64,000 bases of DNA from Arthrobacter sunyaminii. GTDB taxonomy: Bacteria > Actinomycetota > Actinomycetes > Actinomycetales > Micrococcaceae. The notes beneath the pieces are model-generated. The model had not been told where the DNA came from and did not search any database. It saw only the letters and a program-made list of their open reading frames with translations. Positions 57,349-64,000 of the stretch are shown here, piece after piece (the first letter of the stretch is position 1; each line of letters begins with the position of its first letter). The position numbers and the translations under genes were made by a program. The stretch spans positions 806,001 to 870,000 of the forward strand of contig NZ_CP076456.1 in the NCBI RefSeq assembly GCF_018866305.1, given 5' to 3'.

Positions 57349-58242
57349 ATGGGAACACAGCCGAACGATCCGATGCCCGACTACGGCCAGGGATATCCGC
57401 CTCCGCCGGAGCCAGCCAATGATGGCAGGGGCCTCGGGCTGGCAGGCTTAATCCTTGGAGTCATTGCACTGGTGCTGTTCTGGCTTCCGCTGCTGAACTA
57501 CGTGTCGCTGGTCCTGGCTTTGGTAGGTCTGGGGCTCTCGATTGCTTCGCTGGTGATTGTCCGGCGGAGAGGAACCCCGCAGGGCATGTCCGTTGCTGCT
57601 GTGATTGTCTCCTCGGTGGCCTTGTTGGCAGCCATCCTTGCCACCGTTTTCTGGAGCGCTTTGTTCAACTCGGTCGACGAAGAACTCGACAATCCATTGA
57701 CCCCGGTCACTGTGACGCCAACAACCACCGCCACGGTCACCCAAACCGCCGCGCCAACGGCCACGGCTGATCCAACCATTCCGACGACAGGAAATCCGCC
57801 CGGCGCCGCCACGGCCGTTCCCAACAGGGAAATCCTTCCGCTGGGCACAGCCGCCGAAGTGGGAGATTACACCGTGACAGTTTCAGATGTAGAGCTCGAC
57901 GCGACGGACTCAATTCTCGGCGTCAGCGAATTCAATGACCCGCCCGACGGCCAGTACGTGCTCATCACGCTCGACGTCGTCTACAACGGCACCGAGGAAG
58001 GTGACCCCTGGATCGATCTGGCCACCAGGTTTGTTGGGTCGGACAGCCGCCAGTACAGTCCATCGACCTGCCTCGCCATACTCGACCTCCCGGCGACGGA
58101 CGTGCCAACTCTGGAAAACGGCGGTTCAGGCCAGTACGAAGTCTGCATGGATGTTCCCGCGGCAGCTATTCCCGGACAACGGGTATTCGTGGAGGACAAC
58201 ACCAGCTTTGACGGGTCGGAGGCCAGCTGGCAGACCCAGTAA
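57349..58242 (+). CDS. membrane protein with DUF4190-like segments and a DUF4352-like extracellular domain
   Basis: This 297-residue protein has a Pro-rich cytoplasmic N-terminus (MGTQPNDPMPDYGQGYPPPP) and three hydrophobic segments (about residues 31-50, 52-72 and 80-105). A Thr/Pro-rich linker follows, then a C-terminal beta domain of about 130 residues from LPLGTAAEVGDYTVTVSDVE. This arrangement recalls actinobacterial DUF4190 plus DUF4352 (telomeric-repeat-factor-2-like immunoprotective) proteins. Two cysteines in the domain (STCLAILD, YEVCMDVP) could form a disulfide outside the cell. The function is unknown. ATG 57349 has a weak AGGCG upstream. It is monocistronic. Confidence 0.75.
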   Translation: MGTQPNDPMPDYGQGYPPPPEPANDGRGLGLAGLILGVIALVLFWLPLLNYVSLVLALVGLGLSIASLVIVRRRGTPQGMSVAAVIVSSVALLAAILATVFWSALFNSVDEELDNPLTPVTVTPTTTATVTQTAAPTATADPTIPTTGNPPGAATAVPNREILPLGTAAEVGDYTVTVSDVELDATDSILGVSEFNDPPDGQYVLITLDVVYNGTEEGDPWIDLATRFVGSDSRQYSPSTCLAILDLPATDVPTLENGGSGQYEVCMDVPAAAIPGQRVFVEDNTSFDGSEASWQTQ

Positions 58243-58294
58243 ACAACCTACGGCTGACTGACTAAACCTCCACCGGCGTCACCAGCGGGGATCA

Positions 58295-58792
58295 CTAACG
58301 GCGGCGAACGGGACGGCGCGACGGGCGCTGGCCGGGTTTCGCCGTCGAACGCTCACCCGGCGGCAGGCCGCGCACCCGGCGCCGTCCGTCGCTGAGCAGG
58401 CGCACACCGTCGTCCAGGGTTTCGCGCAGTTCCATGAGTGCGAACTGATAGCGCTCCGGCTCACGGCTGGCTGAGCGGAGGTAGACAGTGCAGGCTGCCG
58501 CCATGCGCATGAGCACTCCGGTGTTGGCAGAGCCGCTGCGCAGGTGGGTGAGGGTTTCCAGGATCCTGTCGCGGGCGTCCAGCACCGTGGGACGCAGCCG
58601 GGCTTCGCCGTCGGACCCCTCGACCGTCTGCGGTTGAATCGCGGCTAGGGACCGCTTCAAATGCAGGTCCATGATCAGCGCGTTCAGAGCAACCGACTCG
58701 TCGCGGCGGTCGATGCCCGAACGGGTGCACCAGCCGGCGCCGATTCCCACGATGAGGCCGAGGACGGGCGCGGTAAATGCCAACCATTCCAT
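58295..58792 (-). CDS. membrane-anchored protein of unknown function
   Basis: I do not recognise this 165-residue protein. It starts with one membrane segment (MEWLAFTAPVLGLIVGIGAG), continues with a helical cytoplasmic part (LNALIMDLHLKRSLAAIQP and MELRETLDDGVRLLSDG) and ends in a very basic Arg/Pro-rich tail. ATG 58792 has GGAGGG 5 nt upstream, which decides the start over upstream in-frame codons. It is convergent with the DUF4352-like gene. The basic tail could touch nucleic acid or phospholipid. Confidence 0.65.
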   Translation of the reverse strand: MEWLAFTAPVLGLIVGIGAGWCTRSGIDRRDESVALNALIMDLHLKRSLAAIQPQTVEGSDGEARLRPTVLDARDRILETLTHLRSGSANTGVLMRMAAACTVYLRSASREPERYQFALMELRETLDDGVRLLSDGRRRVRGLPPGERSTAKPGQRPSRRPVRRR

Positions 58793-58872
58793 GGGAGCCC
58801 TCCGGAAGAAGCGTCCTTCGACGGTACCTGCGGGCACCGATGGTGAGCCAGCGTTCGGGCAGGTTCCAAGAC

Positions 58873-58906
58873 ATGCGGGGACGAGATTCGCAGTGTCGTT
58901 CCCGGT
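58873..58906. repeat. 34-bp dispersed repeat, copy 1
   Basis: The copy begins CATGCGGGGACGAG and ends TCGTTCCCGG. It matches 63290-63323 at 33 of 34 positions. The ends CGGGGACGA and TCGTTCCCG form an imperfect inverted repeat, so it can fold like a REP element. Confidence 0.7.
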
Positions 58907-59021
58907 CCGCCGCAGGATTGCTGCTCGCGGGTTAAGCGAAAGGATGTGCCACAGGCCCGAAGTAATCCCGGTCTGCGGCACATCCTTGGTTGCCGAGCCC
59001 TCCTGACTGCGTAGGGAGGGG

Positions 59022-60833
59022 TTAGGGGAGGGCGAGCACTGTCTTCAATGCCGCACGGAGCCGCTCTTGTGCAGTATCGGTTTCCCATTCCGCAGACTTT
59101 TGCCGCCACGCCACATAACCGTCGGGACGGACCAGAAGCGCCCCGGCCTCTTCGATTTCCGCAACCCGTCCCCAGTTCGCGTAGGGATCCTCAAAGCCCG
59201 GCTCCCCTATGACCACCGTGCGCAGATATGGCAGGTCAAGCCTTTCGGCGGCAGTCTTCCAAGCCTGGCCTGACAGCCCTGTGAAGAGGGTGAACTTTCC
59301 CCTACCCGAAACGTCCAGTGTCGAGACTCGGTGTCCGCCGGTGTTTACCAACCACGTGTGGGGGAGTTTGGCACCGGGCCGGGTCGTCGGCTGAACATAC
59401 AGCTGGGGATCGCGGAGGAAAACCTCTTCACCCGCCTCCGGCTCCGGAATTACGGCAGCACTGGAATAACGCTGATTGAGTTCTACACCATGGGCATTGA
59501 ATTCATAGTTTTTCAGCTCCAACGCCTTGCCTACTTCTGCCCGTAAAGCTGCGCCCTCGGGTGATGCCGCGCGAAGACGCTCGAGCCCGGCGTCCACAGT
59601 GTGCGTGCCGTCCTCCGCCAGCGTGTCGAAGCACTCGCGCAGAGGCGCATAGTCCAGCCGTGACTGGTTGGCCCGTGCGACAATCTGAGCACCCACGGGG
59701 ACACGCTCCTCGTCATACGTCGCTAGCAGTCCTTCCCCTGCGTATCCCTTGACGGCATACGCCAGTTTCCACGCCAAGTTGAAGGCGTCCTGCATGCACG
59801 TGTTGGAACCGAGCCCGCTGCTCGGCGGGTGCCGGTGTGTAGCATCTCCGCCGCAGAAGACTCGCCCCGAGGACATGGTTAGGGCGTGCTGTTGATTGAC
59901 GTACCACGTCGAAACGCCGTCTACCTCGACCTTCAGGTCGGGGTCACCGACCAGGGTTCTGATTTGCTGCGTGACGGCATCCAGGGACAGATCGGGTTCG
60001 CCCGCGTCCTTGTCGAATCCCCAGCCAGCAATCCACTCATTCCAGGGACGAACACAGCGAAGCAATCCCATCCCGATTTCGCCGAAGTTGGCCGCCGGGT
60101 TCATGATCCAGTGCAGAATGCTTGGCCGGTGGGCCACATACTGAGACAAATCGGCGCGGAACCTGACGTAAGCGGTGCCGGCGCGTGCAGTGTGCCCCAC
60201 CAACTCAAGCCCAAGCTCCTGGGCAATCTGGCTCTTGGCTCCGTCGGCGCCGATCAAGTATCGTGCCCGCAGACTGTATTCGTGCCCGGTAGTGCGGTCC
60301 TGCAATTGGACGGTGACGCCGGAGTCATCTTGTTCATGCCCCAAATAACGAGTGGAAAATGCCACCTTCGCTCCCCGCTCGGCAGCATTTCGCACCAGCA
60401 GAGGCTCCATAAGGGTCTGGGGAATGTCAAGCATTGTGCATGGACTCGACAACAGATAGTCGCCGGAACGTTCGTCGCCGGTTCCCCAAGTCCGAAGGCG
60501 GGCAATTTCGGGCCCGGCCAGCGACGTAGTGAAAAGCGTGTCGCCCATCTGGTCCCAAGGTACGGCGTGTTGTTTTGCCTCATTCTCCAGCCCGAGGTCC
60601 CGCAGGACCTCCATGGTGCGCTGGTTGGTGATGTGGGCACGCGGTGTGTTGGCGAGCCATGACCATTGGGAGATCATCATGGTCCGCACTCCCAAGGTGG
60701 CCAGAGCCAACGCTGCCGTTGCTCCGGTCGGTCCGGTGCCCACAATGAACACGTCCGTGTCGTAAGCATCTGACGCGGTCGCCTGGTCCAAGCGGTCGGC
60801 GGCACCGGAGATGTCGGTGAAGTTCTGAGCCAC
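59022..60833 (-). CDS. FAD-dependent phenol monooxygenase (TfdB-like)
   Basis: This 603-residue group A flavin monooxygenase resembles 2,4-dichlorophenol 6-monooxygenases in length and order. It has an FAD site VFIVGTGPTGATAALAL near residue 29, the NTPRAHITNQRTMEVLRDLGL segment, the DG motif IGADGAKSQIAQELG, the GD motif FCGGDATHRHPPSSGLGSN and a C-terminal thioredoxin-like domain. GTG 60833 follows AGGAG by 5 nt. It probably hydroxylates a phenol, resorcinol or hydroxy-aromatic acid. The divergent MHS transporter likely imports the substrate, and the GntR regulator and CTAGCATGC(T/C)AG sites probably control both. Confidence 0.88.
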   Translation of the reverse strand: MAQNFTDISGAADRLDQATASDAYDTDVFIVGTGPTGATAALALATLGVRTMMISQWSWLANTPRAHITNQRTMEVLRDLGLENEAKQHAVPWDQMGDTLFTTSLAGPEIARLRTWGTGDERSGDYLLSSPCTMLDIPQTLMEPLLVRNAAERGAKVAFSTRYLGHEQDDSGVTVQLQDRTTGHEYSLRARYLIGADGAKSQIAQELGLELVGHTARAGTAYVRFRADLSQYVAHRPSILHWIMNPAANFGEIGMGLLRCVRPWNEWIAGWGFDKDAGEPDLSLDAVTQQIRTLVGDPDLKVEVDGVSTWYVNQQHALTMSSGRVFCGGDATHRHPPSSGLGSNTCMQDAFNLAWKLAYAVKGYAGEGLLATYDEERVPVGAQIVARANQSRLDYAPLRECFDTLAEDGTHTVDAGLERLRAASPEGAALRAEVGKALELKNYEFNAHGVELNQRYSSAAVIPEPEAGEEVFLRDPQLYVQPTTRPGAKLPHTWLVNTGGHRVSTLDVSGRGKFTLFTGLSGQAWKTAAERLDLPYLRTVVIGEPGFEDPYANWGRVAEIEEAGALLVRPDGYVAWRQKSAEWETDTAQERLRAALKTVLALP

Positions 60834-60869
60834 AATTTCTCCTCAAATGGTCAAGCAACAGCCTGAGAT

Positions 60870-60883
60870 ACTAGCATGCTAGT
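60870..60883. promoter_or_regulatory. GntR-type operator 1 (perfect palindrome)
   Basis: ACTAGCATGCTAGT is a perfect 14-bp palindrome 37 bp before the monooxygenase start. Confidence 0.65.
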
Positions 60884-60962
60884 TGGCGGATTTGTGATCC
60901 ATGCCTCACGCCATGTCTGTTTTGCATCATGTGATCGGCGCCACTATGCTGGGCCACTGCAC

Positions 60963-60976
60963 GCTAGCATGCCAGT
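60963..60976. promoter_or_regulatory. GntR-type operator 2
   Basis: GCTAGCATGCCAGT repeats 12 of the 14 positions of operator 1. It lies 90 bp before the MHS transporter start, and the two centres are 93 bp apart. One site per divergent promoter is the likely reading. Confidence 0.6.
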
Positions 60977-61065
60977 GAATGGGTACGTGCTTTGCGCGGC
61001 ACTTTGTATCCAGCCCTTATGCCCAAGCTGACATCTCAGCGCATCTCAGCACCTGAAGGAGAATC

Positions 61066-62424
61066 ATGTCGAAGACGACGCCGGCTTCCGCCCTTGGCGC
61101 AAGCCCCAGAAAGGTGGCAACGGCCAGCCTGATCGGCACCACGGTTGAGTACTACGACTTCTTTATCTATGGAACGGCCGCCGCGCTCGTATTTCCCAAG
61201 CTGTTCTTTCCCGAGTCCAGTCCTCTCGTGGCCACGATGTTGGCCTTCGCCACCCTCGGCGTGGGATTCCTTGCCCGTCCGCTCGGCGGTGTTGTTTTTG
61301 GTCATTTCGGGGATCGGGTGGGCCGCAAAAAAATGCTTGTCATTTCCTTGGTGGGAATGGGAGCAGCCACCTGCCTAATGGGCGTCCTGCCCACATACGC
61401 CCAGATCGGCATAGCAGCACCGATTTTGCTTACCTTGCTGCGGTTGGTTCAGGGTTTCATGGTTGGCGGCGAATGGGGCGGCGCGGTGCTCATGGCCGTT
61501 GAGCATGCACCGCCGGGTAAAAGGGGCTTCTATGGTGCCTTCCCGCAGACCGGTGCGCCGGCTGGGGTCGGGCTGGCGACAGTCGCGTTCCTGATTGTGT
61601 CCCAACTGCCCGACGACGAGTTTCTTGCCTGGGGCTGGCGCATACCCTTTCTGATCAGCGCCGTCCTCGTTATCGTTGGCCTCTTTATTCGCCTTAGCAT
61701 CTCCGAAAGTCCTGCCTTTGCCGCTGCACGCGAGGAGCAGGAACTCGTGAAGATGCCCTTTGTGGAGGCCTTCCGGCGCCATTCAAAAGAGATTTTCCTG
61801 GTTGCCGGCACATACCTGAGCCAGGGCGTGTTTGCCTACATCTGCATGTCCTATTTCGTTAACTACGGCACCACGGTTACTGATATCACTCGGACGCAAG
61901 CGCTCGGCGGTGTTTTTGTGGCAGCGGTGGTCGCATCCATCCTCTATCCGCTGTTCGGCGCGTTGTCGGACGCGATTGGCCGCAAAACGGTTTACCTGAT
62001 CGGTGCCCTGGCCATGGGGTTGTGCATCTGGCCCGCATTCACGCTCATCAATACGGGAAACCCGTGGCTTTTCATGCTCGCGGTGGTACTGGTCTTTGGT
62101 GTTGCCATGTCTCCCGCCGGTGGAGCAACCGGCGCGTTGTTTTCCATGGTCTTCTCACCGGAGGTGCGCTATACGGGGTCCTCTGTCGGATACACCATTT
62201 CTCAGATCTGCGGAGCTGCCTTCGCGCCCATGATTGCCACTGCTCTGCTGGCTTCCACCGGGACCAGCAACTCGATCGTGATCTACATGGTTGTGGCTTC
62301 GCTTATTTCGGTGCTCTCCGTAGCAGCGCTCCCTGGCGGTTGGGGCCGCAGGGAAGCCCTTCGGCAGCTGCAGCAGGGTGAAGCGGAAACCTCCGGGGCC
62401 GCAGCTTCCCTCAGCAGAGTCTGA
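61066..62424 (+). CDS. MHS-family MFS transporter
   Basis: This 452-residue metabolite:proton symporter has 12 membrane segments. It has the MHS-type N-terminus RKVATASLIGTTVEYYDFFI, motif A in GHFGDRVGRKKMLVISLV and the second-half copy ALSDAIGRKTVYLIGALAMG. The family includes transporters for shikimate, 4-methyl-o-phthalate, proline/betaine and aromatic acids. ATG 61066 follows AAGGAGA. It is divergent from the TfdB-like monooxygenase, so an aromatic acid or phenolic compound is the probable cargo. Confidence 0.92.
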   Translation: MSKTTPASALGASPRKVATASLIGTTVEYYDFFIYGTAAALVFPKLFFPESSPLVATMLAFATLGVGFLARPLGGVVFGHFGDRVGRKKMLVISLVGMGAATCLMGVLPTYAQIGIAAPILLTLLRLVQGFMVGGEWGGAVLMAVEHAPPGKRGFYGAFPQTGAPAGVGLATVAFLIVSQLPDDEFLAWGWRIPFLISAVLVIVGLFIRLSISESPAFAAAREEQELVKMPFVEAFRRHSKEIFLVAGTYLSQGVFAYICMSYFVNYGTTVTDITRTQALGGVFVAAVVASILYPLFGALSDAIGRKTVYLIGALAMGLCIWPAFTLINTGNPWLFMLAVVLVFGVAMSPAGGATGALFSMVFSPEVRYTGSSVGYTISQICGAAFAPMIATALLASTGTSNSIVIYMVVASLISVLSVAALPGGWGRREALRQLQQGEAETSGAAASLSRV

Positions 62425-62449
62425 GCATTTCATTCGAGCGCGTCCCAGC

Positions 62450-62486
62450 GTGCGGCGGAAGCGGAGATGTCCGGCTTCCGCCGCAC
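62450..62486 (+). terminator. terminator of the MHS transporter gene
   Basis: Perfect 13-bp arms GTGCGGCGGAAGC and GCTTCCGCCGCAC, with an inner GGA/TCC stem, are followed by TTT. Confidence 0.75.
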
Positions 62487-62504
62487 TTTGGAGATACTGG
62501 TTCC

Positions 62505-63236
62505 ATGACTCATGAGCTCCAACCGGCATCGCCCAGGCCCTTGCGCACCAGAGGCCGGCTGTCCGGGCACATGTACGAGACCATCAAAACAAGGCTTTTG
62601 CAGGGAGCCGTGCCTGCGGGCGGACGGTTGTCCGTGGAAGCACTGCGCCACGAGTTCGGGGTCAGCAAGCAACCGGTAATGGAGGCGCTTCGCCTGCTGG
62701 CAGGCGACGGCCTGGTGGAGATTTTTCCCCAGATAGGATGCGTGGTCTCCACCTATTCGGCTCAGGAAGCCAGCGATTTCTTCCTGATGTTTGCAGGGCT
62801 GGAGGGGGCCGTTGCTGCCGTTGCAGCCAGTCGCTGCACGCCCGCAGCATTGACGGAGCTCGATTCTGTGTCCGTCCGGATCCGGGAACTGAGCCGGAAT
62901 CCTGACCCGCGGGTTCAATCACAGGGCTATCTGACGCTCAACCGGGAGTTTCACGAGAGCATCCACCGGATGTCCGGTTCGCGGATTATTTCCGATACGA
63001 GCCGCCGGATGTGGGATCTCAGCGACTTCCTGATCAACACGGGCGCAGAAACCCCACTGGCCTTCGCTTCCGTTGAGACGCGTCAGGACGATCATGACGG
63101 AATCCGGCAGGCTCTGGCGGCGCGGGATCCTGAAGCTGCGAAGTCAGAAATGGAACGCCACATTCTGGAAACCGTGGATCTCCTTCATCCGCGCTCACTC
63201 CAGGCTGCCGGCAAAGAAGTCACAAACCTCGAGTGA
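62505..63236 (+). CDS. GntR family transcriptional regulator (FCD domain)
   Basis: This 243-residue FadR-subfamily regulator has an N-terminal winged HTH (RLSVEALRHEFGVSKQPVME) and a C-terminal helical FCD domain. Candidate metal-binding histidines lie in NREFHESIHRM, DDHDGIRQAL and MERHILETV. ATG 62505 follows a GATACT box by 7 nt (possible leaderless start), with GGAG 11 nt upstream as a weak alternative. It follows the transporter after a terminator. Its likely targets are the two CTAGCATGC(T/C)AG sites between the monooxygenase and transporter genes, and an aromatic acid is the probable effector. Confidence 0.9.
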   Translation: MTHELQPASPRPLRTRGRLSGHMYETIKTRLLQGAVPAGGRLSVEALRHEFGVSKQPVMEALRLLAGDGLVEIFPQIGCVVSTYSAQEASDFFLMFAGLEGAVAAVAASRCTPAALTELDSVSVRIRELSRNPDPRVQSQGYLTLNREFHESIHRMSGSRIISDTSRRMWDLSDFLINTGAETPLAFASVETRQDDHDGIRQALAARDPEAAKSEMERHILETVDLLHPRSLQAAGKEVTNLE

Positions 63237-63289
63237 GTTCTGGCGCCCGGCAAGACTTTGACACTGGGCGTGTAGCTGAGCCACACCGG

Positions 63290-63323
63290 CATGCGGGGAC
63301 GAGATTCGCAGTGTCATTCCCGG
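63290..63323. repeat. 34-bp dispersed repeat, copy 2
   Basis: This is the second copy of the 58873-58906 element, in the same orientation, with one substitution (TCATTCC for TCGTTCC). It lies between the GntR gene and a small gene. Confidence 0.7.
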
Positions 63324-63418
63324 AAGTTACGGCTCAGGACAGAACCTGTCCGCAACTCTCTCTGCTGCGCCTTCGGGCAGGCCTAGCGTGAATTATCCGG
63401 GCCGAGGAGGTGAGACAG

Positions 63419-63649
63419 ATGGGCCTGATGGAAATAGAAGTGGCGAAGACGCTGCAACAGGAGCACCTGGCGGCAGCGGATCGCCGGCGGAGGCTAAGAG
63501 ACCGCCAGCGCATGGCACATGAGCAGCAGGACCTTGTGGGCGGATCAAACACGAGCACGAGAAGGCCGAAGGTGGACTGGCCGGTGTTCTCCGTCCGGAT
63601 TGGCGGGTTCGAACTGGTTGCGTTCCGAACCGTGCAGCTTGGACCTTGA
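63419..63649 (+). CDS. small basic protein of unknown function
   Basis: This 76-residue protein begins MGLMEIEVAKTLQQEHLAAA, continues with a very Arg-rich helix (DRRRRLRDRQRMAHEQQD) and ends in a short hydrophobic segment (VDWPVFSVRIGGFELVAF). ATG 63419 has GGAGG 8 nt upstream, the main support for it being real. I recognise no domain. It is probably monocistronic. Confidence 0.55.
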   Translation: MGLMEIEVAKTLQQEHLAAADRRRRLRDRQRMAHEQQDLVGGSNTSTRRPKVDWPVFSVRIGGFELVAFRTVQLGP

Positions 63650-63969
63650 GACCCTCCGGTACAGCAGCGGCCGGCGCATGCATCATTTGCCGACAATTTA
63701 CTTATTCCGATGCTTCTCGAATTCCAGGACGGGTTCCTGCGGCGCCTGTTTTCCTGCTGAGGGGTGGAATCCTGTTAGGCTCCTCGCTGGAATAGTTTTG
63801 TGTTGTTGGGGGAACGCACTCGTCGTTTCCCCGTTTTGCTGGGGAAATGCAAAACGAGTTTCCCCAAGGTGCCTACGCTCAGACGCGGGCGGCTGCCCGG
63901 CTATTCCCCGAAGGTTTTTGTGCGCATGCCGGACCTTCGAATGACCAACCATCATCAAGGGGGATTGCC
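63650..63969. other. gene-free stretch with inverted-repeat leader
   Basis: No coding region is convincing. The right half holds the GGGGAAA/TTTCCCC structure at 63806-63867. A ribosome site, AGGGGG, lies before ATG 63970. Confidence 0.5.
63806..63867. promoter_or_regulatory. compound inverted repeat upstream of the zinc-ribbon gene
   Basis: TTGGGGGAA (63806-63814), GTTTCCCC (63825-63832), GGGGAAA (63841-63847) and GTTTCCCCAA (63858-63867) can pair in alternative ways. A perfect CGTTTTGC/GCAAAACG stem (63832-63839, 63849-63856) lies inside. Mutually exclusive hairpins or two adjacent operators are both possible. Confidence 0.5.
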
Positions 63970-64000
63970 ATGAAATTCTGCGGTCAATGCGGGCAACAAC
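63970..64000 (+). CDS. zinc-ribbon protein, 3' end outside window
   Basis: Only the first ten residues (MKFCGQCGQQ) are visible. CGQCG is the first half of a zinc ribbon, as in many actinobacterial zinc-ribbon membrane or FHA proteins. ATG 63970 has AGGGGG 7 nt upstream. Confidence 0.6.
   Translation, partial: MKFCGQCGQQ

Noticed and set aside
63519..63958. Overlapping open frames on both strands near the right end
   Set aside because: They lack ribosome sites and coding bias and run through the inverted-repeat leader of the zinc-ribbon gene.

Overview
The window is a 64-kb piece of a high-GC actinobacterial chromosome, most likely Arthrobacter sensu lato (Micrococcaceae). The evidence is the strong GC bias at third codon positions, frequent GTG and TTG starts, ATGA/GTGA gene overlaps, TANNNT boxes placed 6-7 nt before start codons (leaderless transcripts), and actinobacterial families such as an EspR-like regulator and a MAB_1171c-type membrane protein. 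I see no rRNA, tRNA, CRISPR, transposase or phage module. The content is mainly carbon-source catabolism: many small operons, each with its own regulator. A 5'-truncated aconitase opens the window and the first codons of a zinc-ribbon protein close it.

Region 1 (1-24.5 kb) is aromatic and CoA-linked catabolism. It holds a partial aconitase, an MBL-fold hydrolase, gentisate 1,2-dioxygenase with an FAH-family hydrolase, a LysR regulator divergent from a benzoylformate decarboxylase/ABC-transporter operon, and an MFS exporter. These are followed by an operon-like run of acyl-CoA dehydrogenase, MmgE/PrpD protein, HMG-CoA-lyase-like enzyme, class III CoA transferase, enoyl-CoA hydratase and aldehyde dehydrogenase, then two IclR regulators and 3-hydroxybenzoate 6-hydroxylase. 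A 37-bp sequence conserved in length and orientation precedes both the gentisate dioxygenase and the 3-hydroxybenzoate hydroxylase genes, 19 kb apart. Part of it recurs at the second IclR gene, which suggests one regulon. Together the enzymes could carry a (hydroxy)benzoylformate through hydroxybenzaldehyde and 3-hydroxybenzoate to gentisate and ring cleavage.

Region 2 (24.6-28.1 kb) encodes EtfBA overlapping a cytochrome-b-like membrane protein whose long N-terminus carries repeated GLPR...WP motifs. Region 3 (28.1-38.2 kb) is a pentose locus: ribulose-5-phosphate epimerase, ribulokinase, an RbsABC-like transporter, a divergent LacI regulator with two perfect operators 32 bp apart, a mannose-6-phosphate-isomerase-like cupin and xylulokinase. 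No isomerase of the AraA or XylA type is present. Region 4 (38.2-43.5 kb) has a transketolase divergent from an ascorbate-family PTS (EIIA, EIIB, EIIC).

Region 5 (43.6-51.3 kb) has an LldD-like FMN dehydrogenase, then a glycoside locus with a PfkB kinase, a binding protein, two permeases, a DeoR regulator and a GH4 6-phospho-glycosidase. Region 6 (51.4-54.9 kb) is a compact cassette: two related degenerate PAP2-like membrane proteins, an ImmA/IrrE metallopeptidase, a MAB_1171c-like membrane protein and an EspR-like regulator. It is followed by a promoter-to-terminator unit of about 210 nt without a convincing gene (candidate small RNA). This is the least explained block and the best candidate for an undescribed system.

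Region 7 (54.9-64 kb) has a flavin/Fe-S old-yellow-enzyme family oxidoreductase, two proteins of unknown function, a TfdB-like phenol monooxygenase, an MHS-family transporter and a GntR/FCD regulator with two CTAGCATGC(T/C)AG operators, two copies of a 34-bp dispersed repeat, a small basic protein, and the start of a zinc-ribbon protein behind an inverted-repeat leader.
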